Origin: Candidula unifasciata
Lineage: Eukaryota; Mollusca; Gastropoda; Stylommatophora; Geomitridae
Assembly: GCA_905116865.2 (NCBI GenBank)
Contig: CAJHNH020000217.1
Span: 459,706 to 523,705 of the forward strand
Reading direction: 5' to 3'
Length of the DNA stretch: 64,000 nucleotides
In this document: positions 20,881 to 32,195 of the stretch, in pieces
Layout: each line of letters opens with the position of its first letter
Position numbering within the stretch: the first letter of the stretch is position 1
Program-made: the position numbers and the translations under genes
Notes under the pieces: generated by a model
The model's input: the letters and a program-made list of their open reading frames with translations, nothing else
Databases searched by the model: none
Told to the model about the DNA's origin: nothing

Positions 20881-20902
20881 CTCTCTCACACACACACACA
20901 CA
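20819..20902. repeat. (TC)n-(TATC)n-(CA)n compound microsatellite
   Basis: CT run (20819-20862), then four to five TATC units, then a short (CA)n. Confidence 0.97.
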
Positions 20903-21029
20903 ATCCGTTTTTATTTAAATGCCATTTAAGTTTACCTGAACATCGAGGAAGTTTGGCAATTAACTGCATCTAGTCCTGCATACTAAAATAGTTAGTTCTT
21001 ATAAGGAGCCACGACGGCGGATTTCTCAA

Positions 21030-21744
21030 AGAATAGTCGCACAAGGCTTAGTGCTAGGAAAGAGGGGCAGGGACCGACCAAGTCGAAGATGGGCACAAGA
21101 TATAAGGGACACCTTGGGTAGGAAAGTGCACGAGGCGGGAGATCTGTCTGAGACCATAATAATAAATTATGAAGAAATTGAAAATGTTACAAACTTTAAA
21201 TATCTAGGTTCTATAATAAATAGCGATGGAGACTGGCAGAATAAAAAAGATGATGGCCGTAGCAATGCAAAGATTAAACAGCATTTAAAGTCTATGGTTA
21301 AACTTCTGCAAGAAGATCAAAATTAAAATGTTGAGAGCATGCATCTTTCCTGTAGCAACATACGGATGTGAGTCGTGGACTATCTCGCAGTCCTCAAGAA
21401 AGAAAATAGGAGCATTTGAGCTGAAATGCTATAGATGGATTTTCAGAGTATCATGGGCAAAGAATCGGAAAAATACTGACATTTTAAAATATCTGAACAT
21501 TAAGGAAGACTGGCTAATAAACAGCATCTTGTCTCGGAAGCTGAAATATTTTAGCCACATCAAGCGCCATAGCGGGCTGGAAAAAAAACACACACACACA
21601 AAAACAAACAGCAGAAGGCATAGTACCAGGAAGCAGGGACAGGGACCGACCAACACGAAGATGGGCACAGGATATAAGTAACTCTTTGAATATGAAAGTA
21701 CATGAGGCGGGAGAGCTGGCGTGATACCGAGTTTCTTTCAGACA
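21030..21744 (+). pseudogene. LINE-B relic, fused fragments
   Basis: A C-terminal piece (RVVAQGLVLGKRGRDRPSRR, WAQDIRDTLGRKVHEAGDL) comes first. It is followed directly by an upstream RT piece (EEIENVTNFKYLGSIINSDG) and then LRACIFPVATYGCESWTISQ, KKIGAFELKCYRWIFR, KEDWLINSILSRKLKYFSHI and KMGTGYK. So the C-terminus of one copy is joined ahead of a second, 5'-truncated copy. The 3' end passes straight into the 52-bp satellite. Frameshifts and stops make it non-functional. Confidence 0.85.
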
Positions 21745-23170
21745 GACCGTGATGAGAGCGACGTTCTGCATAGAACCTGCTACATGATGAGGATGATGAC
21801 GTTGCGATGGGAGCAACGTTCTGCACAGGACCTGCTACATGATGATGATGATGACGCTGTGATGAGAGCGATGTTCTACAAAGAGTCTGCTTCAAGATGA
21901 TGATGACGCTGTGATGAGAGCGATGTTCTACAAAGGGTCTGCTGTAAGATAAGGACGACGCTGTGATGAGAGCGATATTCTACAAAGAGTCTGCTGTAAG
22001 ATAAGGACGACGCTGTGATGAGAGCGATATTCTACAAAGAGTCTGCTGTAAGATAAGGACGACGCTGTGATGAGAGCGATATTCTACAAAGAGTCTGCTG
22101 TAAGATAAGGACGACGCTGTGATGAGAGCGATATTCTACAAAGAGTCTGCTGTAAGATAAGGACGACGCTGTGATGAGAGCGATATTCTACAAAGGGTCT
22201 GCTGTAAGATAAGGACGACGCTGTGATGAGAGCGATATTCTACAAAGAGTCTGCTGTAAGATAAGGACGACGCTGTGATGAGAGCGATATTCTACAAAGA
22301 GTCTGCTGTAAGATAAGGACGACGCTGTGATGAGAGCGATATTCTACAAAGAGTCTGCTGTAAGATAAGGACGACGCTGTGATGAGAGCGATATTGTACA
22401 AAGAGTCTGCTGTAAGATAAGGACGACGCTGTGATGAGAGCGATATTCTACAAAGAGTCTGCTGTAAGATAAGGACGACGCTGTGATGAGAGCGATATTC
22501 TACAAAGAGTCTGCTGTAAGATAAGGACGACGCTGTGATGAGAGCGATATTCTACAAAGAGTCTGCTGTAAGATAAGGACGACGCTGTGATGAGAGCGAT
22601 ATTCTACAAAGAGTCTGCTGTAAGATAAGGACGACGCTGTGATGAGAGCGATATTCTACAAAGAGTCTGCTGTAAGATAAGGACGACGCTGTGATGAGAG
22701 CGATATTCTACAAAGGGTCTGCTGTAAGATAAGGACGACGCTGTGATGAGAGCGATATTCTACAAAGGGTCTGCTATAAGGACGACGCTGTGATAAGAGC
22801 GATATTCTACAAAGAGTCTGCTATAAGATAAGGACGACGCTGTGATGAGAGCGATATTCTACAAAGGATCTGCTATAAGATAAGGACGACGCTGTGATAA
22901 GAGCGATGTTCTACAAAGGATCTGCTATAAGATAAGGACGACGCTGTGATGAGAGCGATATTCTACAAAGAGTCTGCTATAAGATAAGGACGACGCTGTG
23001 ATGAGAGCGATATTCTACAAAGGATCTGCTATAAGGACGACGCTGTGATGAGAGCCATATTCTACAAAGGGTCTGCTATAAGGACGACGCTGTGATGAGA
23101 GCGATGTTCTACAAAGAGTCTGCTGTAAGATAAGGACGACGCTGTGATGAGAGCGATGTTCTACAAGATA
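21745..23170 (+). repeat. 52-bp satellite derived from the LINE-B 3' tail, ~27 copies
   Basis: GACGCTGTGATGAGAGCGAT recurs every 52 bases. The first units (from about 21745, 21798 and 21853) are closest to the LINE-B end. For example, GAGAGCGACGTTCTG there becomes GAGAGCGATATTCTA in the homogenised middle. The independent LINE-B copy at 42890-43440 ends on its own strand in GAGAGCGACGTTCTGTAAAG, matching the first units. The right part of the array has 42-bp deletion variants (loss of AGATAAGG). Confidence 0.95.
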
Positions 23171-23678
23171 ATGGCTTATTTTGGACATTTAAAAAAAGTT
23201 GAAGCATTCTGTTGTAGAGCCACATCTCTGAGGCCTCAAGATATTTGTTATTGTTGTTTATTTTTTTCTCTAATTGATCAGGATAAGGGAGCAAGACTCA
23301 TGTTTATGCAGCAATCAACATTTCATGGTTGATGTTAACACCAGTTCTCAGGGCATTTTTCTTTGCACCTATTTCCGACAAGGTCAAGCTGACCACACGC
23401 GTCGCCACGAGGAAAATAGCCCCTCCCCCCTTTGCCAATTTTCTAGGCAGCAGCTGTTTAGGGTTCAGGGGTGCTTTTCCCTACCATAAGGTAACGTAAA
23501 AACAAATCGTGGGGTGAAAGGTCAACCCTGTCCTTCGCCAAACCACGCCCTTTCCTTTAACGGTGCACGTCATTTTTTTTCTTTTTTTTAAGGGCGTACA
23601 TAAATTATCTTTCAAAGTATATATTTATACATTTCATATTGCTTCAAATTTATTATTATTTTTATTTGCTATGAGCAC

Positions 23679-23710
<32 letters not shown>

Positions 23711-24464
23711 TATTATTATTATTATTAATATTATTATTATAAGTTTTATTACTACTGAGGTACTGTTTGGCAAATTAATAAAACAAAATTACTCGAAATA
23801 ATATTAAATGTTTGAAGAATTTTTTTATATATATATATACATGGCTAAAAGCGAACCCTAACAAAACTATTCGGGAGATGAATAAAACAAAATTACTCGA
23901 AATAATATTAAATGTATGAAGAAATTTTTTTTTTATATATATACATGGCTAAAAGTGAACCCTAACAAAACTATTCGGGAGAGAAAAAGGGGGAAGTGGG
24001 GGTGGGTGTCCTCAAGGTCCCTGCACTTTAGACATGACAGCCTGAGGCTTATGTTTTCAACAACAACAAAAACAACAAAATGTGTCTTATGTGGCTTTGA
24101 TCCCGAAATCTTCCAGACATCATGCTAGCGGAAGACTTGACACTCGCTGAGCCACATTTCGGATGTCAAACTGAAACAAAAACATTCCCAGACACCCTGT
24201 CCAAACTTACACAATTATTGTTATTCAAACACCCCGTGTGAACCGGAAATATTACCTCCTGTTATGGGTTGGTGGGAGGTCGAAGGATAGACGTCCTGTT
24301 CAACATTTGCATATGCACTCAAATGTGTATACATTGTCCTTGTGTGTACGAGTACCCGAATGCATGCGGTGTATTTGTGTATGTATGTGAGTGTGCGTGT
24401 ATATACCTTTCCTTCTCCCTATTTCCTCATTTTCAGATACCTTTTTCTCCTTTCGTTCGCTCAC

Positions 24465-24469
<5 letters not shown>
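23171..24469. other. AT-rich non-coding with a 104-bp duplication
   Basis: AATAAAACAAAATTACTCG begins at 23777 and 23881, giving two 104-bp copies (to about 23985) that differ mostly in T-run and TA-run length. An (ATA)n/(TTA)n inverted tract lies at 23678-23740. No gene is seen. Confidence 0.75.
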
Positions 24470-24535
<66 letters not shown>

Positions 24536-24626
24536 ATGTGTGTCGTGTCAGCGTGTATGTGCGTGCTTGTATGAGAGGTCCCTTCTAATCTTCCCCGTTT
24601 CCGTGACCTCTTTCTCCATTCCTTCT

Positions 24627-24682
<56 letters not shown>

Positions 24683-24759
24683 ATGTGTATGTGTATCCGT
24701 GTGTGAGGTCCCTTCTTATCTTACCATTTTTAGTTACCTGTTTCTCCCTTCCTTCTCTC

Positions 24760-24811
<52 letters not shown>

Positions 24812-24892
24812 CCACATCAAGTGCCATGGCGGACTATAAAAAATACAGTAGAAGGCTATACCCTAACTTGTGTGTCTTTATGTTTATCCCTT

Positions 24893-24951
<59 letters not shown>

Positions 24952-25178
24952 CTCTCTCTCTCTCTCTCTCTGCTCACATCAAGCATTATGGCGGACCAGA
25001 CTGTACCACAACTAGTGTGTCCCTCTCTGTTTCCCCCTCTACCTCTGTTGTCTGTTTCTCTCCTGTTTTCTCTCGCAACACTTTTTATCTCTCCTGAATT
25101 CGTCATTACTTTGTACAGGGAAGTGTGTGCCCATCTGTGTCTCTCAAAGTCTACATCTCCATTTCTCCGACATTCTTC

Positions 25179-25238
<60 letters not shown>

Positions 25239-25240
25239 CT
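24470..25240. repeat. composite repeat: five (TC)n blocks in duplicated flanks
   Basis: (TC)n blocks at about 24472-24530, 24632-24678, 24763-24809, 24897-24971 and 25184-25234 are embedded in repeated flanks (AGGTCCCTTCT and TTCTCCnTTCCTTCTC). After the third and fourth blocks comes CACATCAAGTGCCATGGCGG or CACATCAAGCATTATGGCGG, the LINE-B HIKxxGGL segment. So the array grew inside a LINE-B fragment. The 246-codon open frame over it is low-complexity. Confidence 0.88.
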
Positions 25241-26750
25241 CTCCCTCACTCCATGCGTATGTGTGGTTTAAAAAAAACACCACTGTTAAAGTACGAGACT
25301 TTGTAATTAAAAAAAAAAAACGCGCATTGTGGGACGAGCTTCCATCCTCCTGCACAGATAATAGGAAGATGATATGTATGGTCCTGAATTCAGGTCTAAA
25401 AAATACACCCGTCGTGCACAGATAATGGACAGATAGTCGTTTCCGAGTTCCGCGGTGTTACTAGAAACCCAATGCTTCCCCGTGCCTGATTTCTTCAACG
25501 ATCGTATTTCATCAATGTCGACTTGTTAAAAGTGGTTTACTTTTGCTCGGAGGGCAGTCACTGTCAGCGCCCACAGGTCCTTTATTATGGCTTCCACAGG
25601 GGCAGGTGTTCAGCCAGCCCGGGTTAAAATCAATCAAGCAAAGGGCACGCGACCAGCTCCCACCTGTCGCGGCAAGCCACCAATCGCAGGAGGGCACAGT
25701 GAACTGTAAGCTCCCGCTAGTCTGAGAGACGGCAGGCCGTCTGTGTACAGAGCAGATAGCATTTCCCCAGTAACCTCTTTCTAGTTGACAAATGTGGCTT
25801 ACAATTATCTCCGGGGGTGATAAATGGATAACGAACAACTGTAATTCCGGCCCGAGTTTCATCTCTGGAGGCTTCAGTCACCCAAAGTGTATTGTTGCTT
25901 CAAGCTGCTGCTGTACTGGCGCTGTGCTCAGCAGTTCTGTCGGTTCTTTTCTTTTACACCCCTCCCCATCTTGGGGATTCCGAGATTTCGTGGTGCATTC
26001 CCAGGAAAGTCCAATAGAATGGGGGTGTTAGGGTGTGAAATGAACACCAACTAATACCTAACCCCCTGTAATATTGGACCTCCCCACGAAATTGTGGAGT
26101 CGCCGAGGCGGTGTGAAATACAAGAAAAGAACCGTTCTGCACAGTAAGTTCAGTAAATCAATACTGTTTGCACAGTAAAGGTGGACTGGCAACATTCTGT
26201 TATCTTGTTCTAAATGTGCACACTGTATATTAGAATGCTGTTGTCCATATATATCCTCCCACAAGTATTGGTGTTGCCCCCCCCCCTCCCCAACCACCAC
26301 CACCTGGTTAGTTTTGTACAAGAACGCTCTGCATTTTAATGTAACCAAATTATTTCACTTGTGTCTAACTTTAATAAATTTTTGTTTCACAATTGCTATT
26401 ACTATGGTAAGTGAGTAAAGGCCATTATTACATCTCTTGCGCACCACGGGCAAAAACATTAGGGTCGCCGCTCAGGCCTTGTTTAATGTTACAATATTAA
26501 TAATAAGTTTATTTTTGTTATTATAATTATTAATTATAATTATTATTGTGCAAGAATTAAAACCTTCGCCTACATAAATTTATTTTGGAGTTGGGTCTCA
26601 AAGGGACTAAGCTTTAATTAAGTGTGTAATAATAATAATTGGGAAGAGGGCTGCTACCTAAAATGTGGTTGGGGGAAGGGGCTTAGCATATTGGGGGAGG
26701 GGGGGGGGAGGGGCTCAAGCCGCTTGAGCGTTCAGGTTCCGGCGAGCATG
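25241..26750. other. no gene recognised
   Basis: Mixed unique sequence with short poly-C (about 26277-26286) and poly-G (26697-26709) runs. Open frames of 60-116 codons overlap on both strands without motif. Confidence 0.5.
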
Positions 26751-26751
26751 T

Positions 26752-27870
26752 TCCATAGTTCGCTATCCGCGATTCCCTTTCCGTGGTTCTCTACCCATGG
26801 TTCCCCATTCGTAGTTCTCTGTCAATGGATCCCTATCCATGGTTCTCCATCCATGGTTCCCTATCCATGGTTCCCTATTCTCGGTTCCCTATCCGTGGTT
26901 CTCTACCCATGGTTCACCATTCGTAGTTCTCTAACAATGGATCCCTATTCATGGTTCTCTACCCATAGTTCTCTATGCATGGTTCTCTATCCATGGTTCT
27001 CTATCCATGGTTCTCTATCAATAGATCTCTATTCATGGTTCCCTATTCATGGTTCTCTATCCGTGGTTCTCTGTCAATGGATCCCTATCCATAGTTCCCT
27101 ATCCATGGTTCTCTATCCATGGATCCATATCCATGGTTCCCTATCCATGGTTCCCTATCCATGGTTCTCTACCCATGGTTCTCTATGCATGGTTCTCTAT
27201 CCATGGTTCTCTATCCATGGTTCTCTATCAATAGATCTCTATTCATGGTTCCCTATCCGTCGTTCTTTATCAATGGATCCCTATCCATGGTTCCCTATCC
27301 ATGGTTCTCGATCCATGGTTCTCTATCAATGGATCCACATCCATGGTTCCATATCCATGGTCCCCTATCCATGGTTCTCTACCCATGGTTCTCTATCAAT
27401 GGATCCCTATCCATGGTTCCCTATCCATGGTTCTATGTCCATGGTTTTCTATCCATGGTTCTCAATCCGTGGTTCTCTATCAGTGGATCCCTATTCATGG
27501 TTCTCTATCCATGGTTCTCTATCCATGGTTCCCTATCCACTGTTCTCTCTTCGTAGTTCTCTATCAATGGATCCCTTTTCATGGTTCTCTATCCATGGTT
27601 CCCTATCCGAGGCTCTCTATTCATGGTTCCCTATCAGTGGTTCTCTATGCCTGATTCCCTATCCATGGTTCCATATCCATGGTTCCCTATCCATTTCCCC
27701 CTATCCATGGTTCCATATCCATGGTTCCCTGTTTATGGTTCCCTATTCATCGTTCAGTATCCATGGTTCTCTATCCATGGTTCCCTATCAATGGTTCTCT
27801 ATCCATGGTTCCCTATCCATGGTTCCCGATTCATGTTTTCATATCCATGGTTCCCTATCCATTCTATCAT
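26752..27870. repeat. 14-bp minisatellite, ~80 copies
   Basis: CCATGGTTCCCTAT or CCATGGTTCTCTAT repeats every 14 bases, with CAATGGATCCCTAT variants. Three units make 42 bases, so each plus frame reads the same 14-residue cycle (HGSLSMVPYPWFSI type). None of the units contains a plus-strand stop, which produces a 416-codon frame. Treated as a repeat, not a gene. Confidence 0.95.
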
Positions 27871-28012
27871 GAAAAAATATCAAACCAAACGAAAAGTAGA
27901 ACTAGTCAGCTTCGCTTTATCAAAAACACAAACGACAAGAAAATGTTATGGCTAGAAAGCCTTCATCAGTACATTACATGAATATAAAATACCACAAACA
28001 CGAACAAGAATA

Positions 28013-28056
28013 CACACACACACACACACACACACATACACAGACACACACACAAA
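28013..28056. repeat. (CA)n microsatellite
   Basis: CA run followed by a TTC-rich patch (28059-28085). Confidence 0.95.
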
Positions 28057-28084
28057 TCTTCTTCTTCTTTTTCTCTTCTTCTTC

Positions 28085-28495
28085 ACTTCCTCTTTTACCG
28101 CTGTGGGTGTCGAGGGAGATATAAGGTTCTGTTTCTAGCTCTTCTGGCCGCCTCGACCATAGGCACAACGTGCTGTTGTAGAGTTTCTCTGATGTTATCC
28201 TTCCATCTTGTTGTTGGTCTACCTCGTGCTCTACGTCATTCTTCTCTTTCCATGTATGCTTTGTATGGTATGATGTCACAAGGCATTCTCTCTAAGTGGG
28301 CAAACAATTTCACTTGCTGTCTTCGTATGTAATCCAGAATTGATTCTGTGCCTATTTTTTCTCTTATGATCTCATTCCTGATCTTATCTCTTATAGTCAC
28401 TCCTACAGCCCTTCTCAGACATCTCATTTCCGTGGTTACTAATTTTTTTTTTATGGTTTGCTGTGAGTGACCATGTCTAGCATGACACACAAATC
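28085..28495 (-). pseudogene. LINE-C 3' fragment
   Basis: Minus-strand frames: TTEMRCLRRAVGVTIRDKIR, LDYIRRQQVKLFAHLERMPC, IPYKAYMEREE, then shifted LYNSTLCLWSRRPEELETEP. They correspond to TMEIRCLRKTIEVIRRDKIR and KWFAHLERMPPDDIPYKSY at 17041-18520. 5'-truncated and frameshifted. Confidence 0.82.
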
Positions 28496-28999
28496 ACTTA
28501 ACTGAAATATTTCAGAGAGAAATCATACGTGTGTCTGGCCAGTTGAATATCTAGCACGTTTGTGTGTTCACTCTAGCACTGAAACAGCTGTGCATGGTAT
28601 AACAGAATGGATGCGTCAACTGCGAGCCCGATGGGAAGTATAAGCGTCATAGCATCTTGTGTTGTTGCTGTACAGTGTACAGCAACTCATGTAACCCATG
28701 TAAAATAAATTCAATTTTGAAGTATTTGTAGTAAATGTGATACATTCATTTGCAGTAAAGAACATTTATCGTCATCATCATCCTCGTCATCGTCATCATT
28801 TTCTTCATCATCGTAATCAGGCGCCCTGTCCAGCGGCGTAGGCGCTAATGTCTCTCTGTAGATCTCAGTTCTTGAACATTCTTGGTCTTCGGAATCAATT
28901 TTAGTGATGATGTTCCCCCATGCCACCGCTTCAGGTCGTCAATTATCATCTCTCTTGGTCTGCCTCCGCCTCTTCAACTGTTGTCCTTTTCAATCATGA
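28496..28999. other. no gene recognised
   Basis: Contains an imperfect (TCA)n stretch (about 28768-28818). Nothing else. Confidence 0.5.
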
Positions 29000-29252
29000 C
29001 AGTGTGGGGAAAACAAGAAATAGAACTACTGCCTGTCCAAAGCATGTCGTAATAGTCGACTATTTCGGAGCTTCCTTTGAAGTGGGAGTACATCTGCATG
29101 AGAGTCAAGGGAACAACAGTTTGCATGCAAATGAGTCAGACCTTTGAAAGCCACGCAACAGTGAGTTTCTGGCGCAGCACTAGAGTCCAGAAGTGAACGA
29201 ACAACCAGAACTTTCCGCCGGAATTTGCAGCCGGTGAAAGCGAAGAAGAAGG
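29000..29252 (+). mobile_element. SINE-A, near full length, plus
   Basis: GTGGGGAAAACAAGAAATAG, AAAGCATGTCGTAATAGTCG, GGAGCTTCCTTTGAAGTG, GAACAACCAGAACTTTCCGC and GCAGCCGGTGAAAGCG follow the full family order and end in AAGAAGAAG. Confidence 0.88.
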
Positions 29253-29410
29253 CGACAACAATGTTCTCCAGTGCCTCTGTTCTCATCACTTGACCGAAGA
29301 ACACTGGCTGCCTCTGTCTTATAGTTGTAGATAGTTTTCTTATCTCTTTAGCTCTTTCCCGGCAGTTGTTGTTGGTTGCTCTGTAGTGTTCCTAAAATGT
29401 CGCTTTTGTA

Positions 29411-30174
29411 GAAATTGAGTTTTTGTCTTTGACTGACACAGATTGTTGGGCAGGGCAAGAAATTGAGCTTTTGTCTTTGACTGACACAGATTGTTGGGCA
29501 GGGCAAGAAGTTGAGTTTTTGTCTTTGACTGACACAGATTGTTGGGCAGGACAAGAAATTGAGTTTTTGTCTTTGACTGACACAGATTGTTGGGCAGGGC
29601 AAGAAATTGAGTTTTTGTCTTTGACTGACATAGATTGCTGGGCAGGGCAAGAAATTGAGTTTTTGTCTTTGACTGACACAGGTTGTTGGGCAGGGCAAGA
29701 AATTGAGTTTTTGTCTTTGACTGACACAGATTGTTGGGCAGGTCAAGAAATTAAATTTTTTGTCTTTGACTGACACAGATTGTTGGGCAGGGCAAGAAAT
29801 TAAGTTTTTGTCTTTGACTGACATACATTGTTGGGCAGGGCAAGAAATTGAGTTTTTGTCTTTGACTGACATAGATTGTTGGGCAGGGCAAGAAATTGAG
29901 TTTTTGTCTTTGACGGACATAGATTGTTGGGCAGGGCAAGAAATTGAGTTTTTGTCTTTGACTGACACAGGTTGTTGGGCAGGGCAAGAAATTGAGTTTT
30001 TGTCTTTGACTGACACAGATTGTTGGGCAAGAAATTGAGTTTTTGTCTTTGACTGACACAGATTGTTGGGCAGGGCAAGAAATTGAGTTTTTGTCTTTCA
30101 CTGACACAGATTGTTGGGCAGGGCAAGAAATTGAGTTTTTGTCTTTCACTGACATAGATTGTTGGGCAGGGCAA
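29411..30174. repeat. 48-bp minisatellite, ~16 copies
   Basis: GAAATTGAGTTTTTGTCTTT recurs every 48 bases. Because 48 is 16 codons, frames stay open on both strands (LSLTDTDCWAGQEIEF on plus, SVKDKNSISCPAQQ on minus) for up to 222 codons, with two frameshifts. The near identity at DNA level, including silent positions, argues for recent amplification rather than protein selection. Confidence 0.95.
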
Positions 30175-30204
30175 ATGCTTGGTTTGCTTTATTGTTGTTT
30201 GTTT

Positions 30205-30430
30205 GTTGATTGTAAACCCCTAAGGAAAGACCTGGCTGTTCGTCCATTTCTGGACTTTGGCTTTGTTCTAGGACCTGAATTTTGCGTGTGCATCCGCTTC
30301 ACGGATCTTGCTTATTTGTATGCAGACTGTTGGTTTATTGCCTATGAGGCAGATACACTCCGACTTCGAAATAAATCCCCAATTTGTCGCCTCTTACGAC
30401 ATGCTTGTTGGAGAGGCATTAGGCCTATTC
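30205..30430 (-). mobile_element. SINE-A, minus
   Basis: CTGGCTGTTCGTCCATTTC, TTGTTCTAGGACCTGAATTT, GGCAGATACACTCCGACTTC and CTCTTACGACATGCTTGTTG are in reversed SINE-A order. Confidence 0.85.
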
Positions 30431-30619
30431 CATACTATATGGAGTTTCAGAACTCGACTATTAAAATGTGTTAAATAATTCCGTACTGCATCATTAGAGA
30501 TATTTTGTTTGTGATATGAAACATATCTGCGCGAAGCAAAGTCACCGCGAGAGTGGGACCGGGGGGGGGGGGGGCCTTATGTAGCACCCTAATAAGAGCC
30601 ATACAGTGTATTTCGAGAT

Positions 30620-31885
30620 TGGGGCCTTATTACGAAATATTGTGGCCTCACAAGGTAATATTGGTGCCTCATCCCATAATATTGGTGCCCTATCCCGTAA
30701 TATTGTTGCCTTATCCCACAATATTGGGGCCTCATCCCATAATATTGGTGCCTTATTCCATAATATTGGGGCCTCATCCAATAATATTGGTGCCTTATCC
30801 CATAATATTTGGACCTCATCCTATAATATTGGTGCCTTGTCCCATAATATTGGTGACTTATCCCATAATATTGGGGCCTCATCCAATATTATTGGTGCCT
30901 TATCCCATAATATTGGTGCCTTATCCCATAATATTGGTGCCTTATCCCATAATTTTGGTGCCTTATCCCATAATATTGGTGCCTTATCCCATAATATTGG
31001 TGCCCTATCCCATAATATTGGTGCTTCATCCCATAATATTGGTGCCTTATCCCATAATATTGGTGTTTCATCCCATAATATTGGTGCCTTATCCCATAAT
31101 ATTGGTGCCTTATCACATAATATTGGTGCCTTATCCCATAATATTGGTGCTTCATCCCATAATATTGGTGCCTTATCCCATAATTTTGGGGCCTTATCCA
31201 ATAATATTGGTGCCTTATCCCGTAATATTGGTGCCTTATCCCATAATATTGGTGCTTCATCCCAAAATATTGGTGCTTTATCCCATAATATTGGTGTTTC
31301 ATCCCATAATATTGGTGCCTTATCCCATAATATTGGTGCCTTATCACATAATATTGGTGCCTTATCCCATAATATTGGGGCCTCACCACATAATATTAGG
31401 GCCTCATCCTATAATATTGGGGCCTCATCCAATAATATTGGTGTCTTATCCTATAATATTGGTGCCCTATCCCATAATATTGGTGCCTTTTCCCATAATA
31501 TTGGTGCCTTATCCCATAATATTGGTGCCTTATCCCATAATATTGGTGCCTTATCCCATAATATTGGTGCCCTATCCCATAATATTGGTGCTTCATCCCA
31601 TAATATTGGTGCCTTATCCCATAATATTGGTGTTTCATCCCATAATATTGGTGCCTTATCCCATAATATTGGTGCCTTATCACATAATATTGGTGCCTTA
31701 TCCCATAATATTGGTGCTTCATCCCATAATATTGGTGCCTTATCCCATAATTTTGGGGCCTTATCCAATAATATTGGTGCCTTATCCCATAATATTATGG
31801 CCTCACCACATAATATTGGGGCCTCTTCCCATAATATTGGGGCCTCACCCTATAATAGTGGTGCCTCTCCGTGTAATATTTCCTA
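30620..31885. repeat. 21-bp minisatellite, ~60 copies, with higher-order blocks
   Basis: CCCATAATATTGGTGCCTTAT repeats with exact 21-base phasing (for example 30904 and 30925). Variant units recur as blocks: CACATAATATT units at 31114, 31345 and 31681 (231 and 336 apart, 11 and 16 units), and AATTTTGGGGCC at 31182 and 31749 (567 apart, 27 units). Being 7 codons long, it gives stop-free frames (PYPIILV heptads, 491 codons; HNIGALS, 426 codons; also on minus). I regard these as repeat artefacts. Confidence 0.95.
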
Positions 31886-32039
31886 ACACAGCACAGCAGT
31901 GGATACATTGTAGTCAATCTTCCTTATGGATATGGCACACTTTTTTATTGTTGTTTGTGTGCGTGTGTTTGTGTGTGATTTTGTTTATTGAGATGACCCA
32001 AAGAGATGTATATCCTATACCGGTATGAAAGAAAACAAA

Positions 32040-32195
32040 TCGCTGGCAGTGTTCTTGGCGTGTGAATAATTTCTCTGTGCTAGGGCTTTTTGGCTGCACG
32101 ATGATTTTATTCGTTTCGACGGTAAAGGGGTTGAGCAGTGTTAATGCAGTTGACCTGAGCTCACAGTGTTCAGCAGTTTGGACCTAACACCATAC
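32040..32195. repeat. direct repeat G, copy 1
   Basis: CGCTGGCAGTGTTCTTGGCG, CTCTGTGCTAGGGCTTTTTG, GCTCACAGTGTTCAGCAG and TTTGGACCTAACACCATA match 33518-33682 at about 75-80% by eye. The intervening 1.3 kb has no RT, integrase or other motif. Confidence 0.7.

Noticed and set aside
26622..27872. 416-codon open frame (HGSLSMVPYPWF repeats)
   Set aside because: It is entirely the 14-bp minisatellite, which has no stop in any plus frame. There is no independent domain.
29348..30174. 222-codon minus frame and plus frames over the 48-bp array
   Set aside because: Both strands are open because the unit is 16 codons. Third-position conservation equals the other positions by eye.
30553..32028. 491-codon and 426-codon open frames (PYPIILV, HNIGALS heptads) and minus-strand counterparts
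   Set aside because: They arise from a 21-bp repeat. All frames on both strands are open in the same way, so openness is not evidence of coding.
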